This document shows positions 43,805 through 56,236 of a stretch of 64,000 nt of DNA, one piece after another (within the stretch, counting starts at the first letter, position 1; the number at the start of each line of letters is the position of its first letter). Under the pieces are notes generated by a model, which was given only the letters and a program-made list of their open reading frames with translations, was not told the DNA's origin and made no database searches. Made by a program: the position numbers and the translations under genes. This stretch comes from Allomyces macrogynus ATCC 38327. Taxonomy: Eukaryota; Blastocladiomycota; Blastocladiomycetes; Blastocladiales; Blastocladiaceae. Location of the stretch: the NCBI GenBank assembly GCA_000151295.1, contig GG745329.1:1002897-1066896 (forward strand), in the 5' to 3' direction.

Positions 43805-46290
43805 CTACTTCTTCGGCGCCGAGAACCGCACCGGCTGATCTGGCTGCCACGTCCCCGGCACAAACGCCGTACCGGGGTACATATTCCCGGACCCTTGCCG
43901 CGGCGGGAGCGGCGGCGGCGACCGCACCCCCCTCGGCGTCGAGGGAGACGACAGTGCCTGGTCCCCGGACGCAATCGCCGTCGTCAAATACGCAATCAGA
44001 TCGCGTTTCTCGATCCCGCGCGCGTGCGCGAAATCCTCGGCCTGCCGGTGCAAATCCCCCAGGACGCGGCCCAAGTCGGAATAAAACTTGTGTCCTTCCT
44101 TGCAGTTACTCTGGATTTCCTGCGCGACCATGAACGCCGCGTCCAGGTCGCTCAGGCTCTTTTCGCGCGCGGCTGCGCTGCCGGCGGGGGTCCCGGTCTT
44201 GGCGCGGACCGCATCGGCCGCAAGTTGCACGGCTTGAGCGGCTTGTGCGGTGCGCGACTCGAGGCCGTCAATCTGCGGGGTGAAGGTTGACGTGTAGACA
44301 GCGAGCTGCGTGTCGAGAATGGGTGCAGCGTCGACGGGACGGAACGTGCCGTGCTCGGCGACGAGCGCGAGGAGAGCGGGTTCGATTGCGTCGTTGCGCG
44401 CGTGCTGCTTGAGTTGGTCGGCCAGAGCGTCGCCGGACCGGACGAGAGACGAGTACTCGTCGACGGCCGATGCGAGCTGCTGGTAGGTCGCGTCCGAGAC
44501 GGAGAGCGCCGACATCATAGCGGGCAGCGACGCGGCGAGTTGGTCCTAGAGAATCAAGATACATCGTGAATTCATTGACAGGTCAGGAAACGGACACGAA
44601 TCCGTACATTCGACCGCTCCAGCATCTCGAGCCTTTCCCTATTCGCTGCGAGTTTCTGTGCAATATACTTGTCCGACGCGACCGCGACCCCCAACTTCTC
44701 TTTCAAATCCGCCAACCGGTCGCGAATCTGCCGCTGCAAGTCGATCGACGGTGTCCGCGTCCACCGTTCGCGGAACTGCGCCTTCATCTCCTTGTCGTCG
44801 CTCGCCTCACCGTTGAGCACCGCATCAATCGCGTCCAGTTTCGCGCGCGCCTGGGCTGCCGCCGTGCGCAGGACATCAATCTGCGCGTCGATGTGCCGCA
44901 CCCCACCGCCCACGGCAAACGCGCGCGCGCGGTCGGCGACGGCAGCGGGAACGCCCGCGTGCGGGTTCGCGACCGCGTCGAGGACTCCCTGCGCGCCGGT
45001 CGCGCGCAGTGCCGCCCACGCGGCTTCTTGTACGGACTTGACGCGCTTCGACAAGTTGGCCACGACCGCGTCGCGCTTGGCCGTGTACTCGGACGCCTTT
45101 TGGTAAATCTCGTACGGCACGAGCTGTGCAAACAAGGGCGTACCAATCACCGACGCGTGGTCGTCGAGGTTGAGCGGAACGGGCTCGACGCCCAGACTCG
45201 CGGCCGCGTAACCCGGAATCGGCGGGAGCTGGTCGGCCGCGGGGACCTGTTGCACGTAGACGACGTCGTTATCCTTTTGCGCGGATGCGAGTTGCGCAGC
45301 GACTTTTCCGTCGAGAGACTTGAGATCCGCAGCGAGTGGTGCGGGAACGTGTTTAGCGTCGGAGAGGGCGCGTTTCAAGAGGTGCGCAGCAAGTTGCAGC
45401 CGGGCCACGCCCTCGCCGTAGTTGGCCTTGAGTTCGCAGTCGATGGCCTTTTGCACGTTGGCGTGCGCGAGGTAGAGGTCGCGCTTGGCCTTGAGGTGGT
45501 TGATCCAGTGCTAATATATGTGCTGCATGAGCACTCGCGCAAACGATGCGCAAGAGAGACCGACCGACAGATCACGTACCACCATCCCTGGCATGTGCGC
45601 GGCCTGCGTCCCCGCCATGACCTCGACCGCAGCCCCATGCAGCCGCGCCACCTCCGACGCGATCTTGGCGAGCACGAGCGGCTTGGACGTGGCCCCGGCC
45701 ACAGCCTTGAGCCACATGCACTCGACGGCCTGCGCGGTCATCGCGTGTGCGAGGCACGTCAGCGAGCACGACTGCCAGTCGAGCGTGACCGTCGCGTGCC
45801 GCAGTTCCCCACTTTCCAGCTGCCCCTGGAGCGTCGCGATCGCGCCAGCCGCGCGCTTGAACCACTCGCACGCACGGCGGATCCCCTCGTCCGTCGAAAC
45901 CACCTCATTAGCGCCCAAGTGCGAGTAAATCGCGGCCAAGTTGAACAGAGCTGACGCGCGGTCGTAGCTCAGGTGCGCCTGCTTGACGGGTTTCTTGTCT
46001 TTGGCAAACGCGGGCCACCAGGGGAAGACGACGCGCAACGTGTGTTCGTCGACGGGGAACTTGGCGCCAACGTGCTTGAGCTGCGCGTAGTAGCGCAGGT
46101 GCGCGTCGATAGAGGCCGGGTGCGGTTCCGGCGCGAGAATGGCGGCGCGCATTTGGTCGAGAGACCGGAAATCGTCGGTGTAGGACTCGGCGGGCTCGCC
46201 GTAGGCCTTGACAATGTACTGCCGTAACGCGTCGGACATGTCGACGTGCTGCGTGCGCCGGAAGTCGATGGCGAGCATGGTGGTCGCCAT
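43805..46290 (-). CDS. BRO1-domain protein (PalA/Rim20/ALIX family)
   Basis: ESCRT-associated adaptor; fungal relatives act in pH signalling (PalA/Rim20) or endosomal sorting (Bro1). Three exons, complement(43805..44545, 44608..45510, 45580..46290), all phase 0, give 784 aa. The BRO1 domain is clear: ALRQYIVKAYGEPAESY, YYAQLKHVGAKFP, FPWWPAFA, SYDRASALFNLAAIYSHLGA, RACEWFKRAAGAI, AVECMWLKAV, then HWINHLKAKRDLYLAHA. The middle third is helical and resembles the V domain (RQIRDRLADLKEKLG, LERSN). The C-terminus is short and Pro-rich (SPPPLPPRQGSGNMYPGTAF), close to the size of PalA rather than animal ALIX. The ATG at 46290 is first before the domain. Rim20 versus Bro1 cannot be decided by eye. 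Confidence 0.9.
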
Positions 46291-47204
46291 CGTCGTGAGG
46301 CGCGGCAGGGTGCGGGGGTCGTGGGTGGAGAGATGCGACGCGATGCGGAGCAAGTGCGCCGAGTGGTAGCGCGCGTGGGAGGTCTTTGTGGGCGATGGTG
46401 CGAGTGGCAGTCGTCGGCCGTGTCGTTCGTGAAGGTGATGGGTCGGTCGGGTAGCCCACACGCCGGAGGTGGAGGTCTGCACTGCTCATGATTTTATTAA
46501 AATATGAGATAAGATAGCCCAATTATGCAGTCTGGGTGACCGTGCACCCTCCACACACAGGAAATGAGGGATATCCTGACAAGATGCACACCTTGATCAG
46601 TGTCAACTTGACCTGCCAACTTTGCCATGAACACAGCAACAATAGCACAAAACGACATGGTTGCAGCGTTTCAAATCAAGTCGCTTGTGTCAGTTTTCTG
46701 CTCATTTTCCCTGTGCTTCAGATCACCCAAGACTGTCACTTTCATGACCAGGTCGCACCTCAGACTGAGCCTCTGTGGCATGTTTGCCAATGCCACATTT
46801 TTTCCATTCCCAGGGTGGGGTTGCCTTGGGTGTTCCACTACTTCGTTTTTTCGGCCACTTCCTGCCTGTTTCTTGCACGGCTGGTCTGACACGCTACTTG
46901 AGCGTGGTAATGAGCGACTCTGTACCTTATTGATGCTTTTGTGCCGCGCGCGCGTCCGCACATGACTGGCGCTCTCTTCCCCTGACGCCAAGCTGGTGCC
47001 AAGCTGGCGCCAAGACGGCCCACTCGTCACAAAACGGGTTACGGCTGTATTGCAGGAGTAAAGAGAGGGAAGGAGACGCACAACAAAAACCAACAACAGG
47101 TCAAAACGAACAAAACATTAACGACAACAGCAACGGCAAATGATCACAATCTCTGGGGCCCCAAAGAATCTCCTCTGCGACGACACCCGACACGGCGCGC
47201 GCCC
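46291..47204. other. gene-poor, less GC-rich region
   Basis: About 910 nt between two minus-strand genes. From about 46490 the composition is visibly AT-richer than elsewhere. Short open frames show no recognisable protein. No repeat structure seen. Confidence 0.4.
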
Positions 47205-48759
47205 CTACTCGTGCAACTGCGGCGGCGTCATGTCTCCACTCGCGACGCGCGGCGACACGTCGTCCCCGCGTTTCCTCGGGCTACCGGCGCTGCTGCTACT
47301 GCTGCTACTCCCCGACGACGACGCGCTCGACGTCGCATCACTCGCCCCTGGCACCACCGGCACTGGCCCATCCACCAACAGCTGCAACTCATCGTGGTGA
47401 TGGTGATGCCCGTGCGCAAGCACGACCGACGCCACATCCGCGGCATGAATCGATGTCGCGTCCGCGTTGGCGTGCACGGCGGACTTGCCGTCGGAAATGG
47501 GTGCGGCCGTGGCCGTTTCCGGGTCGTGAATCATCTTGGCATCCTTGCCGACACTGTCCGCGTCATTGGCGAGCGTCTCGTGCGAGGTCAGCGCGTCGGG
47601 GGTGACCGCGCGGTAGTCGGCCTCGAGCGTGTCCATGAGTTCTTCACCGTCGGCCGCACGAATCACGCGGCCCCACCACCGCTCGGACCCGAGTTTGCGC
47701 TTGATAACCCAGTGGTAGAACGAGTACATGACGTTGACGACGAGGCAGGCAATGAAGACTGGCGAAAGGGAGGCAAGCGGAATTAGCCGAGTGGACAAGA
47801 GACAAGACGAGCAAAGCAATAACGTACCATCGATCGAGTAGTGGTAGCTTGCCCACACGAGCGAGAACATGGCAAACGCCATGATGGCCGTGACGAGTAG
47901 CTTGAGCACGTGCGACGACGAGTAGGAAATCCACAACCGCGCCGCCATCGTGAAGAAGACGGTATGTCCCGAGAAGAAAACATCGCCGCACGACGCGCGC
48001 ATCAGCGTGAGCAGATACAGGGCGTCGACGAAAATGTTGGGATGCGGCGACGACATGCACTGGTGACGTTATAAGCGAGCAGAAGCGCTGAGTCGGCGAT
48101 TCGTCCCGTCTCACACGTCAATCAACAGAAAACAACAACAACAATATCGAACGTACGTCAATGTTCGGATTTGGGAGCACGGTCATGAGCAGGGACGGCG
48201 CACGCAGCAAGAACGCGGCCCCGGCAACGTAGAGGAACCGGCGGAAAATCGTGAGTGCCTGCCGGCCGGAAATGGCCGCGCGCACGACAATCAACGCTCC
48301 TGCGACGCGCACGAGCAAGTCGGGTAAGTCGCGCGGCAGGCCCGAGTGGAAAAACCCGTGCCCGAGCTTGTCAATCGTCGGGTCCTGCAACACTTTACGC
48401 TGGTCGACGGGCAAGATCGTGTTGGGGTTGATGCGGTCGACGGTCGAATTGGCCAAACAGTTGATGTACATGGTTACAAAGAACCAGACAAACGAGACGC
48501 CGAGCAGCTTGACGTCGGTCCAGACGGCCCGGCGCCATGGCGGCCACCGCGTGTAGGCCCAGACGAGCACGCGCGTGCGCCATTCCGTCTGCTGCGAGGG
48601 CGTGGCGACGTCGTGCGCGGACGGCAAGGGTGGGTCGGCAGCGGCGACGGCGGCCGCCCAGCCACCGGCAGTGCTCGTCGGTGATGGCCGGTTGGCGTGC
48701 GCAGCGTGGTCGGCGGGCGACATGCGAGCAGCCGGTGTCGGGGTTGGGACAGGGGTCAT
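47205..48759 (-). CDS. sphingomyelin synthase-like PAP2 membrane protein
   Basis: Multi-pass enzyme of the sphingomyelin-synthase/PAP2-like group, expected to transfer a phospho-head group to ceramide or to remove phosphate from a lipid. Three exons, complement(47205..47758, 47828..48059, 48157..48759), give 462 aa in phase. Catalytic signatures: SCGDVFFSGHTVFFT (C3-type motif) and WASYHYSIDG (second His and Asp). About six transmembrane segments: WTDVKLLGVSFVWFFVTMYI, the hydrophobic span near FLYVAGAAFLLRAPSLL, LWISYSSSHVLKLLVTAIMA and others. The last 110 residues are cytosolic, with a His cluster (HGHHHHHDELQL) and Ser-rich runs. The substrate cannot be inferred; fungi usually make inositol phosphorylceramide by a different enzyme. 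Confidence 0.82.
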
Positions 48760-49256
48760 GGTGGGTTGGTGGCCGTGGTCGTGGAGGCGGCCACTGCGCG
48801 ATGCGTGTCGTGAGCTGGTGTTGATGCCGGCTTGTATGGTGATGCTGGTGCTCGCTGCGGACAGTTGGCGGGACTTAGCGGGGAGAGGAGAGAGCGTCGT
48901 CGTTAAAGTCGTCGATGGTCGCACGCGAGGGGGCCAGGAGATGAGCGTCAACGCGTCAGCCAACGTCTGGCCAGTCAGCCAATGTGGTCGCCGTGCTTCG
49001 ACCGCCAACTGGGCTTCCGCCGCACCGACGGAAAACTGACCAAGGTGAATCTGTGCAGGACTGTTCGCTGCACGCTGCAGACGCGGCTGCATGCCAAGAA
49101 CGCGCCCATCACGGCCTCAATCGCGCCCCACTTGCCATCGGGCGAGGCCGCGACTGGACGACCCGCGTCGCCAGGGCTGCCGGGCAAGGGAGGCGGTCCG
49201 TGACGACGATGCGGACAACAGTGATTTCTTCCTTGCTGCAAATTTATCGGTTTGGT
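48760..49256. other. intergenic
   Basis: About 500 nt between the SMS-like start and the next stop, both minus strand. The frame of the SMS-like gene stays open upstream but has no further plausible start. No gene seen. Confidence 0.4.
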
Positions 49257-49851
49257 TTACATCCACCATCCCTCCTCCCACATCTTTGCGTTGTAATTTT
49301 CGAGCAAATCGGGCTCGGTCTTGTACGCGCTCTGCCACGCGGCAAACCCGCCGCGTAGCACGTAGAGCTCGGGCATGGCCGTGGTCGCCGTGGCCGCGTC
49401 TTCAGTCAGCAAGCGCCCAATCAGCATAGCGGCCTTGGGTCCGCGCTGTTGCGACATGGCGCCTACACGGATGGATATCCAGGGTTAGGTCTGCAACAAC
49501 GTTGAGAATTATCCCGTGCCTCGCTTGACTTGCTAAATCCATTCAACATACAATGGAAAATCAGCTTGGGGATCGTCATGAATTGGTCGAGGTGCGGCCG
49601 TGCATCAAACGTATACGGGCTCGACAGCTGGTGCGACGGCAAGTGCAGCGCGCCGGGGATGTTGCCGCCCTCAAAATCGTCGTCGCGTACGTCGACGACG
49701 AGATAGTCCTTGCTGCAATTGTGGGTGAGGTATCAGACCTGGTTCATACTCTGTCCTGTCAAATGTGTGTCCATTCTTACCCCGGAACAAGCGCAGGACT
49801 GCGCAGCATCGCTGCGAGCTCGGCAGGTTGCATCAACTTGATGGCGGCCAT
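49257..49851 (-). CDS. small CDC25/Arr2-like rhodanese phosphatase
   Basis: Single rhodanese domain with a phosphatase-type loop, like fission yeast Ibp1 and yeast Arr2/Ych1 (phosphatase or arsenate reductase). Three exons, complement(49257..49462, 49552..49712, 49781..49851), give 145 aa, the usual length. KDYLVVDVRDDDFEGGNIPG and HLPSHQL are the rhodanese start. The active site is assembled across intron 2: HCAMSQQRGPKAA, a Cys-x5-Arg loop. The end is YVLRGGFAAWQ...EEGWWM. Splice phases fit. Whether it reduces arsenate or dephosphorylates proteins cannot be judged from sequence. Confidence 0.88.
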
Positions 49852-50202
49852 GGCGGCGCGATTCATGTGCAACAAGTGGCAATGGGCGAGAGCTGGCCTG
49901 CTGGCGAGAGGCTAGACGTCGCGGACGATGACCGATGCGGATGCGGTCTGGGGCGAAGCACCGACGCTCGACGACGCGCTCATGTGTTTGTTCATCCATC
50001 CAAGTCAGAGCACCAACGCAGTGCATTTCATCGATCAAAACTGTCGCGACGTCGAACTGTTGCGACACCACCCTCCATAAATGCTCCAAAACCAAAATCC
50101 ATGCAAAGGATTGCGTTCGTACATGCTCTGTGCACCCTCTCCACCCGGCGCGACCTCGTTCCGGGCTACCGGTGCGCACCCCCCATCGTGCAGCTCCATT
50201 CA
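49852..50202. other. intergenic
   Basis: About 350 nt between two minus-strand genes, less GC-rich. Nothing recognised. Confidence 0.4.
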
Positions 50203-52302
50203 CTACCACGCGCACGTCTGCCCCTTGTTCTGCACCCGCAGCCACTCAATCAACGGCGCAAAGTACCGCATCATCGCCGACGGGTCGAGCTCGCGCACTT
50301 TCCCGTTCGTGAGCTCGCCCAATGCGTCCTGCCAGGTGCGCGACCGGCCGAGCGCGAGCATGCGCTGGAACGCGTCGCCCGCCTTCTTCGACCCGGCAAA
50401 CGTGCACTCGTGCAGCGGCCCCTCGTGGCCGGCAATCGCACATAGCGTATCGTAGAGCTGGAACTGCAAGATGTGCGCGCCAAAGTACCGCAAGTACGGC
50501 GTGTTGCTGGCCACGTGGAACTTGGCGCCCGCATCAAACGCGCCCGCCGCATCGGCCTCGGCGCCGCGCGGGACGGGCGGAACGAGCCCTTGGTACTTCT
50601 TGACGTACTCCCACCAGGCCGACGTGTAGTTGTCGGGCGTGATCAGGCCGCGCGACACGTCCCACCGCCACTTGTCGACGAGCAGGCCAAAGGGGAGGAA
50701 CGCGATCTTGTCGAGCGCCATGTGCATTTGGAAGTTGAGCGCCTGCTTGGCCTCGGTGTCCTTGTCGGACTTCCCGTCGGCGGGCGGGAGCAGGCCAATG
50801 TCGCGCAGGTGCTTGGGCACGACGACGGCCAGCGCAATCGTGTCGCCAATCGCCTCGTGGAAAAAGTCGGCGGCGCCCGTGCGGAACAGGTAGGGCTGCT
50901 TGCGGTACGCGTGGTCGTAGTACAAGTGGCCTTGCTCGTGGTGCACGGTGCGCAGCTCGTCGTGCGTCGGGACCGTGCACATTTTAATGCGCAGGTCGTC
51001 GTTGCGCGGGTCAATGTCCCAGGCCGATGCGTGGCAGATCGCGTCACGGTCCTTGGGTTTCGTAAGCATCGACTTGGTCCAGAACGAGGCCGGCAGCGGG
51101 TCGAACCCGAGGTCCTTATAGAACGACTCGGAGAGCCTGTGCATCTTGATCGCGTCGTACCCTTGCTTCTTGAGCGCGGGCGTCACGTCGACGTTGGGCA
51201 AGTCCGGGTAGGGCACAACCATGTCTGCAATGTTGCCCCACGCCTGAGCCCACATGTTGCCGAGCAAATGCGCCGGGATCAAGGGCGAACCCTTAGGGAA
51301 CTTGTCGGCGCCATACTGCTTTTGCAGTTGCCGACGCACGTGGCAATGCAGCTGCTGGTAGAGCGGCAGCACTTGGTCCCACAAGTCCTCGACAAGATCC
51401 TCCATCTCGCGCACGGGCATGTCGTACCCGGCCAGCCACTGCTCGGCCAATCCACCGGGGAACCCGGACTCGCGCGCGGCCTTGTTGGCGAGCTCCATGA
51501 ACCGCGTGTAGTCGTTGCGCATCTTGGGGCCCGTTGCGTCGCGCCAGCCCATAAAGTACTTGGCAAGCTCGTCGTAGTCGCGCACCGTGGCGAGCTTTTC
51601 CGTGAGGTCGGGCTCGAGCGCGAGGCCGTTGACCGTGGCGGCGCCGTAGATGCCGGACATGCGGCCAACGATGGTCTTGAGTTCCTCCTGCTCGGCCGCG
51701 TCTGCCAGGACCGGGTCCTCGAGCTTGAGCAGGTCGAGCTGGCGGCGCTCCTTGCGCGAAGCGTGCCGCGCGTCGAGCTGCTTGGCGCGCTGCACGAACC
51801 GCAGGGTCTCGGCGCTCAGGGCGAGACTGGCCCGGGTCGACGCCCTGATTGTTGACAGGGTGGAGAAGCACGCGTCAGACATTGGGACTCGTCTCAACGA
51901 CGTCGGCGCGAAAGATCAAGCAGAGAACGCGCACTTGAGATTCGCGTCAGTAATGTTCGACTCGTAGGCAAAGCCAAGCTCATTGGCCGTGACAGCCTTC
52001 TCGGTCAGCGACGTCTCGAGCTCTGCCAAAAACGCTGCGACTTGGCTGTTGCCGCCGCGCCGGTTGGCGGCGGCATGGTGCGGGCACCCGTGGCCGTAGA
52101 GATGCAGCGATGCGAGCCCGAGCAGAACGGCCGTCGCGAGCACAAGTGAAAGTGCAGGGGTTGCGTTGAACCAGCGGCGCCGCGCGTCCTGGACAGCTGC
52201 GGCGGGCATGGGTGCCTTTTCGTCGAGCAGCGGCGCCTTGACGTCCATGTCGGCGGCGGCGGGCGCGCCGGGCACGTCGATGACGGCGTGAAGCGGGCGC
52301 AT
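50203..52302 (-). CDS. angiotensin-converting-enzyme-like peptidyl-dipeptidase (peptidase family M2)
   Basis: Zinc dipeptidyl carboxypeptidase of the M2 family. Two exons, complement(50203..51844, 51935..52302), give 669 aa with phase kept. The zinc site is HHEQGHLYYDH with the third ligand in FFHEAIGD, 24 residues on, the ACE arrangement. Further family stretches: GFAYESNITDANLK, LLGNMWAQAWGNIADMV, TPYLRYFGAHILQFQLYD. The N-terminus has no signal peptide but has a hydrophobic span at about residues 50-72 (ALSLVLATAVLLGLASLHLY), so it is predicted to be a type II membrane protein with the catalytic domain outside or lumenal. Animal ACE is anchored at the C-terminus instead. One catalytic domain only. 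Divergent from the CLASP-like gene. Confidence 0.93.
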
Positions 52303-52973
52303 GGTGGTGGCGGAGTGGAGTCTCGCTCTTTGCGAGGATAGGGAGAGAGAGAGAGGGAGAGCAGCTTGGGCCGAAGAAGGCATGGAAGGATTGGAGGAAC
52401 GCGTCGCCTGACGCGTCGGAGTCCCCCAGAGTCCCTGGAGCAAGCGCGTCTTCAAGCGGCATCCCCTGCTGGTGGGATCGGCTGTCTGCTCGTGCTAGGT
52501 ATCCCAGAGGAGGCCGCGCGCGCGAAGGAAGAGGATCGCGGATCCCAGTGTGGAAAGCACAGGCAGAGCGGGCACTGGACGGGTAATTCAAGTTTTTCAC
52601 GACCTGCCTGCCTGCTGCAGCGCCTTGCAACAGCTGAAGCCACCGTCGACGACACGAACGGTGGCCATTTACCGCGTCGACCGGCTACGACGGCCGCGCT
52701 GCACCACCTCGAACCGCAACTGGCTGCAAAATAGACGCACGGCCGCCCACGACCGCGCGCCTCCCGCCTTGCCCGCGCATCGGCGCCAGCGACCCTCCAC
52801 CACCACCAGCCGATCAGCCGCCAGCGACCAAAAACCAAGAGCAAGTTCGTCCAAGACCCTGGCGGATCTTGATCCCTGCGTGCCGTCTCACTTCACGCTC
52901 TCAACGACGCGCGCGCCTTCCCGACCGCCCGCATTCACGTTGCCGCACGCCAACGCGTCCCCAAGCCGCCAAG
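52303..52973. other. divergent intergenic region
   Basis: About 670 nt between the ACE-like (-) and CLASP-like (+) start codons. It includes a GA-rich run (near 52345-52362). No gene seen. Confidence 0.4.
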
Positions 52974-55773
52974 ATGGACGACTACGGGCACGGCGCGCGC
53001 CGCCGCAATGGGTCCAATACCTACCCGGCATCCCCACGCGCCGCCGAGTCGGGCCGTGGCGGCGGTACCGCCGGTCGCGACCTGGGCGCGATTCCGCTCA
53101 CGTCGCCACGCGACGCTGACCGCGAGTTTGACGCGCTCGCCTCAGTCCTCGCCGGTAAGGAGACCGAGTCCAACTGGGAAAAGCGCGAGGATGCGCTGCG
53201 GAGGCTCAAGGGGCTCATGAAGTCTTCGGGCCTCGGCACGAACGACGGCTGGAGCGCCGACCAAGAAATTGTCGACGCCGTCGCCGCAGGCCTGCGCCGG
53301 GTCCTCGACGACTTTCTGGCGTGTTCGCTGTCGCTGCGTACTGCGCTCGTCGTTACGGCGTGTGCGGCCCTGACCGAAGTGTGCCTGGCGCTGGGCCACG
53401 CGCTCGACACCATGGCTGAGCCGATCTTGACGACGCTGCTCAAACTGCTCGGGTCGACCAAGAAACTTGTGCACATGAACGGTGCCACGGCGCTGGCCAG
53501 CCTGCTCGTCTCGGTCACGCTCAAACCGCGCATCATGGACAAGCTCACCGTCAACATGGACGATCGCAACATGCAGATCCGCACCTATGTGATCACGCTC
53601 GTCTACGAGATTATGCTGGCCTTGAAAGACGCGCTGGCCGCGGGCGAGGACCTGCCGCGGTTCCCGATCCTCGATTATGTCGAAAAGTCGATTCGCAAGG
53701 GCGTCGCCGACCAGAACCCGCAGGTGCGCGAGGTCTCGCGCGACTGCTTTTGGATCCTTGACAAGATCGACAAGCAGCGCGCCAATTCGTATGTTTTTCT
53801 ATTGCTGATTCGATTCCTGCACGGTGCACCTTCTCACCAAGGCGATCGTCGTCCACCATAGCCTCCTCAACAAATTCGACGTCAACACGCGCAAACTCAT
53901 CCAGCGCGGTCCCTCGGGCAAACCGCGCCCGTCCATGGTTCCGTTCCGCCCACCAGTGGCTCGGCTTGCGCGCGACTCGTCGGTCTTCAGCGACGACGCG
54001 CCACCGCCCCTCTCCCCGTCGGCGTCGTCCGCACGGCTGCACTCGTCCCTGCCCTCACCGTCTCCAAGCCTGCGCCCGCTGGGTCCCAACTACCGCACGG
54101 GTAGCCCCGTGTCGGCCGGTGGCCGGTACCACCACGCGGCCATGGGGTACGACGACGACCCGCGGTCCGGCCGCAGCACGCCCGCGCGGTCTGCGTCGGC
54201 GCTGTCGTCGTCGGCCGCGCCGGGCGACGATGTGAGTGGGGCCGAAACGCCCACCATGGACCCGGCCGCCGAGTTTCAGGCGATGATGGCGGCGCTCGAC
54301 GAGGCCGTGGCCGTGCGCGACTCGGCGGCGGCGGCCGACCAGCTGCAGCTCGTGCTCGCATCGTACGCGTTCTACCGCAAGGAGGCGGATGATAACCCCC
54401 TCGCAGCCGAAGTCCTAACGGCCGATGTCGTGGATCTCGTGCGGCGCGCGGTCACCACGGCGCTGAGCACCGCCGACGACGAGCTGGTCGCGGTCGCGCT
54501 TGACGACCCGCCGCAGCTCTGGCAAGTGTTTTCGTCGGCGGCCGCCGACGGGCCGCTCGTGCCGCACGTCACGGATACCGCTGTGGCCGTGGAACTGGTC
54601 GTGGCCGTCGTAGATGCATGGACGGCAGCGAGTGCGGCACGGTCGCCTGTCCAGGCGCATCTCGCTGACTGTCGCGCCGACGGGAAACGGTTCTGGGGGT
54701 CGCTGTGGCTCACGCTGCTCACGCGTGCCATGGGGCTCGCGACCGCCGACCAGGCGCGCGTCCTGCTCGGGTGGGTCGAGCACGACCCGGATTTGGAGGC
54801 GTGGGCTGCCGAGTTCCCGGACGAAATGGCGCGGTTTGAAGGGATCATCAAGCAGCTGGCGCCGTCGCCCGTGACGCGCCCGGGGGCGCTGCAGGTCGAG
54901 GACGTGCAGGATGTGGAAGACGGCGAGGGGGATGCGGCTCGCGCCAACAGTAACGCGCGGCTGCCGCCACCCCTGGATGTCGCCCATGAGGACCAGCGGT
55001 CACCGTCTGCACACGACGATGGTGGCGATCAAGGCGCACCGCAAGACGGTGGTGACGCAGCGCCCTTTTCCGACGACGCCATTGCCGATCTCGCTGCATC
55101 CATGGCCGCCCACCGCGTGACCGTCGTTGAGCTGTACCGGTTCGCCGCGTACGTGCAGGCGCACGCCGGCGCGCTCGACATGGCCTCTGTAGCCGGCGCG
55201 CTTGAGCAGCTCGTCTCGTACGCTCTGTCCACGCCCCCCACCGCCGACAACGACGACACGCCCGCCGAGACCTTGCAGACGGTTGCACAAGTCACGTCCG
55301 CGCTCGGCCCGCGGCTGAACCCGACCTCGCGCGCGCACCTCGTCGACCACGCCGTTGCTGCCGCCGCGCACTCGAGCGACCCGCTCGCACCGACCGCTTC
55401 CGCGTACTGGCTTGACCAGGCGCTCGCGGCAGCCGTCTCACGGCCCGCCGTTCTCCCCAACACGGCCGTCTCTGCGGCACTGGCCGCAGCGCGGACCGGG
55501 GATCCGGCCGAGACCTACTGGCGCCTCGTCGTTGTTGACAAGCTCGCGCCGCCGGCCGACGAGGAGACGGGCGTGGCCGCGATTCTCGCGCGCGTGTTGC
55601 GCGCCCGGATGCCGCCGCTCGTGCGCATGCTTGCGGTGCGTGTCGCGGCGCGCGCGAGTGATGCGGCGCTCGATGCGTGGGTGGCCGACGGCGTGATTGA
55701 GGCCGCGCATGCACGGCTCGTGCGGGCTTATGTGCAGCGCGTGGCGGCGGCGGCCGCGGGGGATGGTGCATAG
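52974..55773 (+). CDS. CLASP-type TOG-domain microtubule protein
   Basis: Likely microtubule plus-end or spindle stabiliser of the CLASP/Stu1/Cls1 family. Two exons, 52974..53788 and 53862..55773, give 908 aa in phase. Residues about 45-290 form a TOG/HEAT array: ESNWEKREDALRRLKGLMKS, LRTALVVTACAALTEVCLAL, EPILTTLLKLLGSTKKLVHM, ATALASLLVSVTLKPRIMDK, RTYVITLVYEIML, SIRKGVADQNPQVREVSRDC. After a basic Ser/Pro/Arg linker, typical of microtubule binding, a second helical-repeat region fills the C-terminal half but is Ala/Asp-rich and poorly conserved. The ATG at 52974 (AAGATGG) fits. The family call rests on the N-terminal domain. Confidence 0.8.
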
Positions 55774-56236
55774 TGTGGACGGTGCCCGTGGACTGTGTTA
55801 TGATGATTCCCTCTCTCCTTTCTCTTTTTCTCTTCGTTTGCCGAGTCCCGTTCGTGTGGGCTGGTTTTTTGATCGCAAGGCGCCTGTGTCCTGAGTGCGG
55901 AGCGCGCGCGTCGTCGCTGGCGTGGCACGCGCCGTGCTTCCCCGAGGACGCTCGAAATGGACGTGTCCTTCCTCTGTATGTACGGCGTTGGCATCTTTTC
56001 CACCGGCAACGGCACGACAGGGAACGTGAGGATGAGGACAGGTCCTGCTTGCTTCGTTGCGCGACCGCCACCATCAAAACCCCATCAAGCCGGAACTCGT
56101 CTTGGACGCGCCCAAAGAGAGACGCGCGCGCAGAGATACCGTTCACAAACTTGTTGAGCACACCCCCAAAATTGTTTTACAAGCACAAAAACAAGATAAC
56201 TAACACAAGCAAGAATCTACTCAGCTACTCCTTGGT
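55774..56236. other. convergent intergenic region
   Basis: About 460 nt between the CLASP-like and RGS-protein stops. Open frames are shadows. The part near 56150-56220 is AT-richer. Confidence 0.4.

Noticed and set aside
44566..45954. 462-aa + strand frame across the BRO1 gene
   Set aside because: Antisense shadow of the BRO1-domain exons, Arg-rich and featureless.
50473..51855. 460-aa + strand frame opposite the ACE-like gene
   Set aside because: Antisense shadow; the minus strand encodes a complete M2 peptidase with its zinc site.
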